The notes: generated by a model from the letters alone, not told the origin. A stretch of DNA of 64,000 nucleotides from Streptomyces bambusae (GCF_020532645.1 NZ_JAJAUZ010000010.1:62001-126000); one strand, 5' to 3'. Shown: positions 9,951 through 17,512, counted from the stretch's first letter. A program made the numbers and translations.

Positions 9951-10215
9951 GCCGGCTTGGCGGAGTGCTGGAGTTGCCCAAGTCCCCGGAGAGGGGCGTA
10001 CCCGCGAAGTCCTGGAAGAGACCGGCATCCACGTATCCGTGGACGAGCTCACCGGGGTCTACAAGAACACGACCCGAGGCATCGTCGCCCTGGTCTTCCG
10101 CTGCACCCCGACGGGCGGCACAGAACGCACCTCCAACGAGTCCACGGCTGTTGCCTGGCTCACCCCCGACGAGGTCGCAGAGCGCATGCCGAGGTCTTCG
10201 CCGTACGCCTACTAG
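9950..10215 (+). pseudogene. Nudix hydrolase remnant, frameshifted
   Basis: The core Nudix helix REVLEETGIHV is present at ~9997-10035, followed by a normal-looking domain end (VYKNTTRGIVALVFRC, STAVAWLTPDEVAERM). The preceding Nudix strand GGVLELP is readable just upstream but in another frame, and the GG...GE part of the Nudix box is missing. This indicates a small internal deletion with frameshift. The N-terminus is also gone at the junction with the integrase remnant. Not expected to be functional. Confidence 0.75.
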
Positions 10216-10310
10216 ACGCGCTGGATGGAGCCGGGCCCCACGTGCGGAGCCATGACGGGCGCCGGCTCATCCAGGCGAGCTAGGGATCCGGGCCGCCCTT
10301 CGGCCTGATC

Positions 10311-11267
10311 TCAGGCGCCCTTCCAGGCCTGGCGGTGCCGGGCCACGGCGTAGATCTGTTCCACCTGCCGGGCGTCGAGCACTCCGTTGACGTGGGCGAG
10401 GGCCGCGAGGGTGCGTTCGTCGTAGACCCGCACCTTCTGCTGGGGCGAGGCGAGTTCGACTGCTGCCGGCTGGACGAAGACGAGCAGGGGGTTCACGGCG
10501 ACCGAGAACCCGCAGTGCGCGGACAGGACCTTTGCCGCCCGCTCGGACTCACGGCGGGCCTTCCGGGGGATCGGGTACCCCGGCCCGTGATCCACTTTGA
10601 TGACGTCGTCGCCGACCCAGACGCTTCGCCCACGGAAGTTCTTGGTGTTCAGGGTGAACACGCCGCCGGGCCCGATCAGCAGATGATCTATGTCGTGCTT
10701 CGGGGGCAATGGAACGGAGTGCAGCACCTGCCAGCCGTGCCCGAGGAAGCGCCGCAGCTCCTTCCCGACCTTGCGCTCACCTTCCAGACCCTTGCGCCAG
10801 CTCTCCAATTTGGGAGGGCGCCGGAGCATCGCATCGAGGAGCCGCCGGGCTGGCCCGGGCCCTTCGGCATCCAACTTGTCCTTGAGCATGGCCCCGGGTC
10901 GGTTGCGGGCCAAGTCGTCCTCGGCAGCCAGGGGCGGCAGCGCGGGCAGTGACGAGGGCCGGGGCGGAGGCGGTGTCTGCGGCCGTGGCGGCGGCGATAC
11001 CGGCCGAGGCGGAGAGGCGGGCGGGGGAGGAGACCCAGACGGAGGCTTCACAACCTTCCCAGCAGAGCCGTGGCCGTTCGGCCGAGCCTGATCAGGCGGC
11101 ACGTACTGCGCAAGCGCCTTGAGCACCTCAGCTTTTAACTCCGGCCGGATCAACTCCAGATGCCCACTGACCTGGTCGAACCACGCCACCAGACTCCCAT
11201 TCGAGTCATTGACGTACAGCCGGTCCCGCCCATGCTTCTTCCACGCCTTGACCGTCAGATCTCCCAC
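10311..11267 (-). CDS. NERD-domain (nuclease-related) protein
   Basis: The 318-aa protein has three parts. A short N-terminal domain (1-60) is followed by a Pro-rich linker (~70-115) with many PPRP repeats, then a NERD domain (~155-300): GLEGERKVGKEL, VPLPPKHDIDHLLIGPGG, FTLNTKNFRG. The D-I-D-H (192-195) and T-K-N (208-210) motifs match the predicted active site of the restriction-endonuclease-like fold. NERD proteins are of uncertain function and occur on plasmids and islands as well as chromosomes; DNA binding or cleavage is inferred, not shown. No partner helicase is present. Spacing to neighbours is large, so it is probably transcribed alone. Confidence 0.82.
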   Translation of the reverse strand: MGDLTVKAWKKHGRDRLYVNDSNGSLVAWFDQVSGHLELIRPELKAEVLKALAQYVPPDQARPNGHGSAGKVVKPPSGSPPPPASPPRPVSPPPRPQTPPPPRPSSLPALPPLAAEDDLARNRPGAMLKDKLDAEGPGPARRLLDAMLRRPPKLESWRKGLEGERKVGKELRRFLGHGWQVLHSVPLPPKHDIDHLLIGPGGVFTLNTKNFRGRSVWVGDDVIKVDHGPGYPIPRKARRESERAAKVLSAHCGFSVAVNPLLVFVQPAAVELASPQQKVRVYDERTLAALAHVNGVLDARQVEQIYAVARHRQAWKGA

Positions 11268-11743
11268 AGACCCCCCTCAGCCGCAGCCATTCCCCACAGA
11301 ACATGGCAACAGCCAGAGCGCCGGCCGACAAGAAGGCCTCAGGCGCGTGCGGTGAAACTTTCCCTACTTCATCAAGGGCGCTTCCGCCGCCCAAGGCGGC
11401 GTCGCGCGCCCGTCGCCCCGGGCCTGCGCTCCTGTCTCCGCCCCGCCCCGCTCCAGCCCGGACCGCCGGCCGCGCGCCAATGGGCTGAAGGGTTGACGGG
11501 ATGACCGGGGCCTGCATTGCGTCTGCCGGCCGGTTAGTGGTGAGGGTGGGGAGCTGTCATCCCGTCTGCCGTCGACCCAGGCAAGCCATAGCAGACCAGG
11601 CTTCTGGGGCCCAGGTCGTTCGTCCAGCAGGGCGCTCCACCTGGGCCCCAGAAACCTGCCCCGCTATCACTCCGTGTGGGTCGACGGCAGACGGGATGAC
11701 AGCGGGGTCTGTAACGGCCGAGGGTGCCCGAGCCTTCACCCAA
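11268..11743. other. Intergenic region dominated by a long palindrome
   Basis: A 476-bp gap between the NERD gene start and the stop of the small membrane-protein gene. No plausible gene is seen; open frames here are mirror images caused by the near-palindrome at 11553-11703. Confidence 0.6.
11553..11703. repeat. 151-bp near-perfect palindrome with 27-bp perfect arms
   Basis: Outer arms 11553-11579 and 11677-11703 are exact inverted complements (27 bp). Inside, 11588-11617 and the complement of 11641-11669 also pair with few mismatches (CTTCTGGGGCCCAGGT against CCTGGGCCCCAGAAAC), leaving a small central loop near 11620-11640. It lies just after the last gene of the two-gene module. It could be a miniature mobile element, a strong bidirectional terminator, or a structured RNA. 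Confidence 0.9.
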
Positions 11744-12274
11744 TTACCCCTTGGGCGGCAGGTAGGGAATCTTCGAGTGAGCCATCCACAGCCGCTTGAG
11801 GCTCATGAGCACCGTCAGGATGAGGTGAGAGAAGAGCGCTACCAAAACCCCAGTCCACGGCCACGGAACAGCGACCTTTGGATCCGTGACGGCACTGCAG
11901 GACACCAGCGCCACAACCAACCCGAGGCCAGTCACCACAGCCCAGCTCACATTGGCAAACAACTCTTTAACATTCTTCGCCGCCTCATGATCAGAGAGAT
12001 CTTCGTCTCGCTGAAGCTTGAGGCTGAGGGTGAACACATTCGTGAGCAGCCCAAAAAGGAGCCCCGTGAAAATCCCGACACCACCCACAAGTTTCGAGAC
12101 GTCATAAAGCTCAAACTTTTCAATATGTCGAAGCGTTGCTGACAGCACGCCAAGACCCACTGGAACGCCCACGAAAGCGAAATAATCAGATTTCCTGACT
12201 CGACGCGTCCTTGCGTCCACGTACGTGCCAAAATGGGCTGCGGCGATGTCCCTGATGCTCCATTTTTCACTCAC
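11744..12274 (-). CDS. Small four-helix membrane protein of unknown function (module gene 2)
   Basis: From GTG 12274 (GAGGGG six bases upstream) the product is 176 aa. It has a hydrophilic N-terminal ~35 residues (EKWSIRDIAAAHFGTYVDAR), then four hydrophobic segments: YFAFVGVPVGLGVLSATL, VGGVGIFTGLLFGLLTNVF, VSWAVVTGLGLVVALVSC and WTGVLVALFSHLILTVLM. A charged loop between helices 2 and 3 contains LQRDEDLSDHEAAKNVKEL. It ends with a short basic tail. I do not recognise the family. It follows the 303-aa gene by 22 bp on the same strand, so they form an operon. GC and codon use are clearly lower than in the surrounding chromosome. A membrane effector paired with a soluble sensor is one reading of the layout, but this is inference. 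Confidence 0.75.
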   Translation of the reverse strand: MSEKWSIRDIAAAHFGTYVDARTRRVRKSDYFAFVGVPVGLGVLSATLRHIEKFELYDVSKLVGGVGIFTGLLFGLLTNVFTLSLKLQRDEDLSDHEAAKNVKELFANVSWAVVTGLGLVVALVSCSAVTDPKVAVPWPWTGVLVALFSHLILTVLMSLKRLWMAHSKIPYLPPKG

Positions 12275-12296
12275 GACAGCCCCCTCGGCGCAAGAC

Positions 12297-13208
12297 CTAC
12301 CCCTGCCACGTCCTTGGGTCGACGTGCATGTACTCCAGTGAAGCACCCACCTCTGACATTACGGCCGACCTGAACGTTTCATCCGTGGGCGCCGGGCCGC
12401 GCTCATCCGCGATCTCATACATGAACCGGGGAAGGGATCGGCCAACTACGATCGTTCGCTGACGCCCGTCCGTCTCGATCTGCATTCGGATCTCGTCAGC
12501 TTCGGGAAGCTGTTTCGCCGAGAATACCGTGTCAGCTGGAAGTTTCTTTTCCAGCGCCTGCTTAATCCAGGGACTGGGGAGACGTGAGCGACGCACCGCC
12601 CTCACCTTGTGCTCTTGAATTCGACTACCGACCGACCCATCTGAGTCTTGCTCATGAACGACATACGTGATCTCGTTCAGGCTCGCCTTGTCGATGAACT
12701 CGTTCCAGGCATTCGTATCCTGAAAATGATTAATCTCTGTGATCAGCTTTTCACTGTCATGCTTCCGCCGAAACCAGTCCCTGAAAGAGATCGAAAGACC
12801 GCCGAAGGCGGATGCGTGGCCAACACTTTCAGTGGCCCACAAGGCGTAATTTCCCACACTGGGAACAATGAGCGCCTGCCGGAGAGGGTAGGACGCCGCG
12901 TCATCAACGTTGATCTCATAGGCGTCCGCCCCCGTGTCAGTCTCCACGATCTTCCCGGGAACGCCGTACCGGCCCGCCTCGACCGTGAACCAGAGCGTTC
13001 GAAAGTCGACCTCGGAATCCTTCAAGCGAAGGTATCTCTCGCCCTTATCAATCCTCTTCCCGGCACCTTTAAGCTCTTCGTCGAGAAACCGATTGTAGCT
13101 ATCCAGGAGGTCTTTTCGCTGGGCTCCATATTTCGCGGCTTGCAAGCTCTCTTTGTCTCGCACCCTGCGGATGTTGATCTCGTACAGGGAGAATTGATAG
13201 CGAGGCAC
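12297..13208 (-). CDS. Soluble protein of unknown function (module gene 1)
   Basis: A 303-aa protein from GTG 13208, with GGAGGGG about six bases upstream. No signal peptide or membrane segment is present. The N-terminus PRYQFSLYEINIRRVRD leads into a Lys/Arg/Glu-rich helical part. The middle (residues ~95-170) is mixed alpha/beta with ALIVPSVGNYALWATESVG and a RDWFRRKHDSEKLITEINHF helix. The C-terminus has RTIVVGRSLPRFMYEIADER. I see no known catalytic motif and do not recognise the family. It is the first gene of a two-gene operon with the small membrane protein, in the AT-richer part of the tRNA-Arg island. The layout is compatible with a sensor/effector defence pair but nothing in the sequence proves it. 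Confidence 0.75.
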   Translation of the reverse strand: MPRYQFSLYEINIRRVRDKESLQAAKYGAQRKDLLDSYNRFLDEELKGAGKRIDKGERYLRLKDSEVDFRTLWFTVEAGRYGVPGKIVETDTGADAYEINVDDAASYPLRQALIVPSVGNYALWATESVGHASAFGGLSISFRDWFRRKHDSEKLITEINHFQDTNAWNEFIDKASLNEITYVVHEQDSDGSVGSRIQEHKVRAVRRSRLPSPWIKQALEKKLPADTVFSAKQLPEADEIRMQIETDGRQRTIVVGRSLPRFMYEIADERGPAPTDETFRSAVMSEVGASLEYMHVDPRTWQG

Positions 13209-13347
13209 GGGTCCCCTCCCTTTGGCTGCCGCAAGAGTTCGAGAGCTCAGGCTACTATCCGAACATCTCGGCGGGCAGGGGCTCTTCTCAATCAGATACC
13301 CTCCAGCTGCACCGCGGCGAGTCGCGCCTCAGTCACCTGCGACAAGA

Positions 13348-13375
13348 CTGAGGTTCCCGTGCACGGGAACCTCAG
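13348..13375. promoter_or_regulatory. 28-bp perfect palindrome, probable operator
   Basis: A perfect palindrome centred on GTGCAC (core GGTTCCCGTGCACGGGAACC), ending 4 bp before the ATG at 13380. Its position over the expected promoter or ribosome-binding region suggests a repressor or autoregulatory site. It is 140 bp from the divergent start of the two-gene module (13208), so it could act on both. Confidence 0.65.
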
Positions 13376-13379
13376 AGGT

Positions 13380-13871
13380 ATGACAACTGAGGCGAACAAG
13401 GACGCGGTACAGCGCTTAGCTGGGCAGGCACACGAAGTGGGCTGGGCATCCCTGCCTGAGGCGCCGCGTGGACTGCTTCAGCGGCTAAGCCGCGTGCTGC
13501 TGGGTCGGCCAGAGCAGCAGGACCAACCAGAGCTGGACACTCCGTGGCAAGACGTCGCCTCACCCCTGCGGAGCGGGTGGCGGGAGAGGGCGGCGAACCT
13601 CGATGGCGAGTCCGTGTTCAGCATCGACTACCGGGTCTGCTCGGCGTGCCGGCTGGCTTGGGTGGAGGAGCCCTACACCGAGCCGGAGTATCAAGGCTTC
13701 GGCTTGGCTTCGGCTGGTCTCGCCGCGCTGCGGGACGAGTACGGAGACGTGTCGTGGCACACGCTCGGCGGGCATCTCAGGGAGGCGAAGCCGTTCTGGG
13801 CTGCTGTGGGCACCGGCGTACCCGGGGAGTACCAGCGGCGTGCGTTGTGCTCCCACGTCTCCAACGGGTGA
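13380..13871 (+). CDS. GNAT-like protein
   Basis: A 163-aa protein. The C-terminal part resembles a GNAT acetyltransferase core: YRVCSACRLAWVEEPYTEPE, then the acyl-CoA-binding-like YQGFGLASAGLAALR, then WHTLGGHLREAKPFWAAVG. The N-terminal ~60 residues are Gln/Leu-rich and unassigned. The motif A signature (Q-x-x-G-x-A) is recognisable but the rest is short for a full GNAT fold. Activity is uncertain. The ATG has only AGAGG directly upstream, overlapping the edge of a palindrome; initiation may be leaderless or controlled by it. It is the last gene before the right att repeat. Confidence 0.65.
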   Translation: MTTEANKDAVQRLAGQAHEVGWASLPEAPRGLLQRLSRVLLGRPEQQDQPELDTPWQDVASPLRSGWRERAANLDGESVFSIDYRVCSACRLAWVEEPYTEPEYQGFGLASAGLAALRDEYGDVSWHTLGGHLREAKPFWAAVGTGVPGEYQRRALCSHVSNG

Positions 13872-13969
13872 GGGACGGCTTCCCGAGATGCGGCCCATTT
13901 ATGGACGGGGGACAGGGCGCAACTGCTCTCTGGCTCTTTGACCTGCGAGAACGCATGAGACGCAAGGCC

Positions 13970-14017
13970 CCTCCGGAGCCGTGTGCGCAGGTTCGAATCC
14001 TGCCGGGGGCACTTCGC
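13970..14017 (+). repeat. attR-like 48-bp direct repeat (partial tRNA-Arg)
   Basis: Identical to 9440-9487. It contains only the 3' half of tRNA-Arg(CCG), with no 5' acceptor or D arm, so it is not a gene. It marks the right end of the island. Confidence 0.9.
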
Positions 14018-14031
14018 GAGAAGTGCCGTAG

Positions 14032-14069
14032 AGACCCCGCCGCCAGCAGCAGTGCTGGGGACGGGGTCT
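14032..14069 (+). terminator. Terminator-like hairpin after attR
   Basis: AGACCCCG / CGGGGTCT stem, homologous to but diverged from the tRNA terminator at 9500-9539, followed by TTGCGT. Confidence 0.65.
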
Positions 14070-14147
14070 TTGCGTGTCTGCCGGTGGGTGCCGTTGCAGG
14101 GCAGCGGATCGCAGGGGCCGGCGGTGTGGATCGCCCGCCCCGATGCG

Positions 14148-14188
14148 CCGCAGGGCCCCGGCCGCGTGGTGCGGTCGGGGCCCTGCGG
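14148..14188 (-). terminator. Terminator hairpin of the small DUF6243-like gene
   Basis: 13-bp perfect stem CCGCAGGGCCCCG / CGGGGCCCTGCGG with a 15-nt loop, about 40 bp past the stop of the leftward gene at 14230. Confidence 0.7.
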
Positions 14189-14229
14189 CGGCTGTGCGTC
14201 GGTTCCGGGGGCGTGCCCGCGGCCGTGCG

Positions 14230-14436
14230 TCAGTCCTGGGCCGGGTCCGTGGCGGGGGCGTCCGGGGTGCCCGTCTTCTCGCGCATCTTCTGGAGGAGTT
14301 CGGCCTTCTTGTCGGCCGCGGTCTTGCGGTCGAGGTTGCGGTGGGGGCCGTTGTTCTGGCGCTCGGCGCGGGACAGCCGCTTGCGCTGGCCGCCGCCCTG
14401 GCCCACGGGGTTGTTGATGTTCTTGCTCTTGGTCAC
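14230..14436 (-). CDS. Small basic protein, DUF6243-like
   Basis: A 68-aa hydrophilic protein. The N-terminus TKSKNINNPVGQGGGQRKRL is followed by a helix KTAADKKAELLQKMREKTG and an acidic/Pro tail. The layout (NN..G.GG.R..LSRAE then AD(K/R)KAELL..M) resembles the small DUF6243 family of Streptomyces; function unknown. GTG start with GGGAGAA upstream. It is not part of the island (it lies beyond attR). Confidence 0.7.
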   Translation of the reverse strand: MTKSKNINNPVGQGGGQRKRLSRAERQNNGPHRNLDRKTAADKKAELLQKMREKTGTPDAPATDPAQD

Positions 14437-14659
14437 GGGTTCTCCCGGTCGTCGTGTCGTGCAGTGATCTACGGATGCAGCGGGTGGGGCGGGGCCGTCA
14501 CGCCCTCACTCGTAATCCGGCGTCGGGAAGAACATGACAGCGACGGTACCCGGTTCCCCCGACCCTGTGCACCGGCCTTTCGGCCGCCCGCACGACCCCC
14601 ACCGCCCGCATCGTGAAACCGTTCGCGGTGAGGAAGGGGTCCTCGCCTAGGGTGGGGTC

Positions 14660-15958
14660 GTGACCCCCGCAGAGTTGGCCTCGTACGTCGTGTGTGCTGT
14701 GCGCGGCGCCGTCGAGGACGGGGAGCTGCGTGTACAGGTGCCCGAGCGGGTCGTGGTGGAGCGGACCCGGCCCGGCGGGGTGGGGGAGTACGCCTGCAAC
14801 GTGGCGCTGCGGCTCGCGCGGGAGGCCGGGCGGCCGCCGCGGGAGGTGGCCGGGGTGCTGGCCGGACGGCTCGCCGGGGCCGCCGGGATCACCGGCGTCG
14901 AGATCACCGGGCCCGGCTTCCTCAACTTCTCGCTCGACGGGTACGGCGGCCTCCCCGCGGTCATCGCCGCGCAGGGCCTCCGGTACGGGCACTCCGACGC
15001 GCTCGCCGGGACGCGCTACCGCTTCCCCGAGGGCGGCGGCCTCCGCGGCGAGGTCGTACGCGCCGCCGTCGCCCGCCTGCTCGAGTCCCAGGGTGCGCGG
15101 CCCGCCCGGGCTGCCGAGCCCGTTCCCGGCTTCGGCGTGCCGGAGTCGCAGGGTGCGGCCCCCGCCGCCGAGCCCGCCCCTCAAGCCGCCGAGCCCGCCT
15201 CCCCGGTCGCGAGCCCCACCGTGGCCGCCGAGCCCGCCCCTCAAGCCGGCCTGCCCGCCTCCCCGGCCGCGGCCCCTGCATGCGCCCGGCCCGCCCCCCA
15301 CACCGGCCACGCCGGCCATACCAGCCACACCAGCGACACCGGCCACACCAGCCACGCCCGCCCCCTCGCCCCCCAAGCCGTGCGATGCCCCGTCCCGGAC
15401 GCCCAGCCCACCTTCCTCACACCCCTCCCCCTCCCTCTCACCCCCCTCCCCATCACCCCCCTGCCTCCCCGCCACGAGGACCTGGTCCACCGGCTGGGGG
15501 CCCCCGATGCGTACTGGGTCGTGCTGGCCGTGCCGCCGCGCGAGGTGCCTGCGTGTCCCGGAGGCGGGCCGTTGCGGCAGGACGAGGGGAATCCCTGTTT
15601 TCTCGTGCGGTACGCGCACTCCCGCGCCCGGGCCGCCGTGCGCGAGGCCGCGCGGCTGGGGTTCGCCCCGGGGTACGACGTGCCCGCGGACGGCCGGGCC
15701 GCCCCCCTCCTCGCCGCGCTCGCCGAGTACCCGATGGTCCTCGAAGCAGCCGCCCACCACCGGGCCCCCGAGCGGCTGGCCCGCCACCTCCACGTCGTCG
15801 CCGACCTCCTGCTCGGCCACGTGCACGACGTCCTGCCCCGCGGCGGCGAGAAACCCTCGGCCGCCCACCGGGCCCGGCTGGCGCTTGCCGAAGCCGCCGG
15901 GACGGTGCTGGCCGGCGGCCTGTCCCTGCTCGGCATCGACGCACCCGACACCCTGTAA
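14660..15958 (+). CDS. nrtL: ArgS-related anticodon-binding protein NrtL (no catalytic domain)
   Basis: 432 aa. Residues ~1-95 match the arginyl-tRNA synthetase N-terminal additional domain (EYACNVALRLAREAGRPPRE, GVEITGPGFLNFSLD). Residues ~275-432 match the DALR anticodon-binding domain (FLVRYAHSRARAAVREAARLG, YPMVLEAAAHHRAPERLARH, ending LSLLGIDAPDTL). Between them, where ArgS carries the Rossmann domain with HIGH and KMSKS, there is only an Ala/Pro/His-rich linker. It therefore cannot aminoacylate; it may bind tRNA or another RNA. GTG start. Only 18 bp separate it from lysA, so it probably leads the lysA operon, a coupling seen across Streptomyces. Confidence 0.88.
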   Translation: MTPAELASYVVCAVRGAVEDGELRVQVPERVVVERTRPGGVGEYACNVALRLAREAGRPPREVAGVLAGRLAGAAGITGVEITGPGFLNFSLDGYGGLPAVIAAQGLRYGHSDALAGTRYRFPEGGGLRGEVVRAAVARLLESQGARPARAAEPVPGFGVPESQGAAPAAEPAPQAAEPASPVASPTVAAEPAPQAGLPASPAAAPACARPAPHTGHAGHTSHTSDTGHTSHARPLAPQAVRCPVPDAQPTFLTPLPLPLTPLPITPLPPRHEDLVHRLGAPDAYWVVLAVPPREVPACPGGGPLRQDEGNPCFLVRYAHSRARAAVREAARLGFAPGYDVPADGRAAPLLAALAEYPMVLEAAAHHRAPERLARHLHVVADLLLGHVHDVLPRGGEKPSAAHRARLALAEAAGTVLAGGLSLLGIDAPDTL

Positions 15959-15976
15959 AGCAGAGAGAGACCGACG

Positions 15977-17368
15977 ATGAGCCGTTCCGCGCACCCCGCA
16001 GGGCCCCGCCACGGGGACGTGCTGCCCGAGAGCCACTACACCGCGCCGCCCGCCGACCTGAACGCCCTCGACGAGAAGGTGTGGGCGAAGACCGTCAGCC
16101 GCGGCGCCGACGGGGTCGTGACCGTCGGCGGGATCGAAGTCACCCGGCTCGCCGAGGAGTTCGGCACCCCCGCGTACTTCCTCGACGAGGCAGACTTCCG
16201 TGACCGCTGCCGAGCCTGGGCGCACGCGTTCGGTCCGGGCGCCGACGTGTTCTACGCCGGCAAGGCGTTCCTCTCCAAGGCGGTCGTGCGCTGGCTGAAG
16301 GAGGAGGGACTCAACCTCGACGTCTGCTCGGGCGGCGAGCTCGCCACCGCGCTGGCCGCCGAGATGCCGGCCGAGCGGATCGCCTTCCACGGCAACAACA
16401 AGTCGGCCGCGGAGATCCGCCGCGCCATCGAGGCCGGCGTCGGGCGCATCGTGCTCGACTCCTTCCAGGAGATCGCCCGCGTCGCGCACACCGCCGCCGA
16501 ACTCGGCGTCCGCCAGCGGGTGCAGATCCGCGTCACCGTCGGTGTCGAGGCGCACACCCACGAGTTCATCGCCACGGCGCACGAGGACCAGAAGTTCGGC
16601 ATCGCCGTCGCCGACGGCACCGCCGCCGAGGCCGTCCGCCGGGCGCTGGGCCACGACAGCCTCGAACTGATCGGCATCCACTCGCACATCGGCTCGCAGA
16701 TCTTCGACATGGCCGGCTTCGAGGTCTCCGCCCGCCGCGTCGTCAAGCTGCTCGCCGACGTCCGCGACGAGCACGGCGTGGAGCTGCCCGAGATCGACCT
16801 CGGCGGCGGCCTCGGCATCGCGTACACCTCGGAGGACGACCCGCGCGAGCCGCACGAGATCGCCAAGGCGCTCAACGAGATCGTCACCCGCGAGTGCGAG
16901 GCCGCCGGGCTGCGCACGCCGCGCATCTCCGTGGAGCCGGGCCGCGCGATCGTCGGCCCCACCGCCTTCACCCTGTACGAGGTCGGCACGATCAAGCCCC
17001 TCGAAGGGCTGCGTACGTACGTCAGCGTCGACGGCGGCATGTCCGACAACATCCGCACGGCCCTCTACGACGCCGAGTACAGCGTGTCGCTGGTGTCGCG
17101 GACCTCCGACGCCGAGCCGATGCTCAGCCGCGTCGTCGGCAAGCACTGCGAGAGCGGCGACATCGTCGTCCGTGACGCGTTCCTGCCCGCGGACCTGGCG
17201 CCGGGAGACCTGCTGGCGGTTCCGGCCACCGGTGCGTACTGCCGCTCGATGGCCAGCAACTACAACCACTCCCTGCGCCCGCCGGTGGTGGCGGTGCGCG
17301 ACGGCGTGGCTCGAGTGATCGTCCGGCGCGAGACGGAGGAAGATCTCCTGCGGCTCGACCTCGGATGA
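15977..17368 (+). CDS. lysA: Diaminopimelate decarboxylase
   Basis: Decarboxylates meso-diaminopimelate to L-lysine, the last step of lysine synthesis; PLP enzyme of fold type III. 463 aa, usual length. The PLP lysine is K96 in [10 protein letters not shown]. Other family motifs are [17 protein letters not shown], the phosphate-binding [18 protein letters not shown] and the C-terminal KHCESGDI, which supplies the active-site Cys of the neighbouring subunit. ATG 15977 is preceded by AGAGAGA. It follows nrtL closely; a 16-bp hairpin separates it from hom. Confidence 0.97.
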   Translation: MSRSAHPAGPRHGDVLPESHYTAPPADLNALDEKVWAKTVSRGADGVVTVGGIEVTRLAEEFGTPAYFLDEADFRDRCRAWAHAFGPGADVFYAGKAFLSKAVVRWLKEEGLNLDVCSGGELATALAAEMPAERIAFHGNNKSAAEIRRAIEAGVGRIVLDSFQEIARVAHTAAELGVRQRVQIRVTVGVEAHTHEFIATAHEDQKFGIAVADGTAAEAVRRALGHDSLELIGIHSHIGSQIFDMAGFEVSARRVVKLLADVRDEHGVELPEIDLGGGLGIAYTSEDDPREPHEIAKALNEIVTRECEAAGLRTPRISVEPGRAIVGPTAFTLYEVGTIKPLEGLRTYVSVDGGMSDNIRTALYDAEYSVSLVSRTSDAEPMLSRVVGKHCESGDIVVRDAFLPADLAPGDLLAVPATGAYCRSMASNYNHSLRPPVVAVRDGVARVIVRRETEEDLLRLDLG

Positions 17369-17379
17369 TGAAATAGACA

Positions 17380-17426
17380 TCTCACGCACTGGACAGAGGA
17401 TGGAAACTTGTGTCCAGTGCGTGAGA
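17380..17426 (+). promoter_or_regulatory. 16-bp perfect hairpin between lysA and hom
   Basis: Arms 17380-17395 and 17411-17426 are exact complements (TCTCACGCACTGGACA and its inverse) around a 15-nt loop, 12 bp after the lysA stop and ~85 bp before hom. No T-run follows. It may terminate lysA or regulate entry into hom. A second weaker stem (GGCCGGG/CCCGGCC, ~17440-17459) follows. Confidence 0.7.
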
Positions 17427-17512
17427 CTGGTTCATACCTGGCCGGGATTGTCCCCGGCCAAGGGAACGGCCTGCAGGGCGCAGGCCGTGTTCTGACGAAA
17501 GGCGTAGGTCGA

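Larger units (their letters stand above)
9440..14017. mobile_element. Decayed integrated island in tRNA-Arg(CCG), ~4.5 kb
   Basis: Bounded by exact 48-bp repeats (9440-9487 and 13970-14017), with the intact tRNA at the left. Contents left to right: integrase C-terminal remnant, broken Nudix gene, NERD-domain gene, large palindrome, two-gene module of unknown function, and a palindrome plus GNAT-like gene. GC is visibly lower than the chromosome around 11.8-13.2 kb (32 of 60 bases in 12001-12060). No replication, transfer or phage structural genes remain, so it is probably the residue of an integrative element. Confidence 0.85.

Noticed and set aside
12648-13379. A plus-strand N-terminal extension of the GNAT-like gene
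   Set aside because: It lies opposite the coding strand of the 303-aa gene and crosses the 28-bp palindrome; the ATG at 13380 gives a complete, plausible protein.
13970-14017. A second tRNA-Arg gene
   Set aside because: Only the anticodon stem-loop 3' side, T arm and 3' acceptor strand are present. The 5' acceptor strand and D arm are missing, so it is an attachment-site copy.
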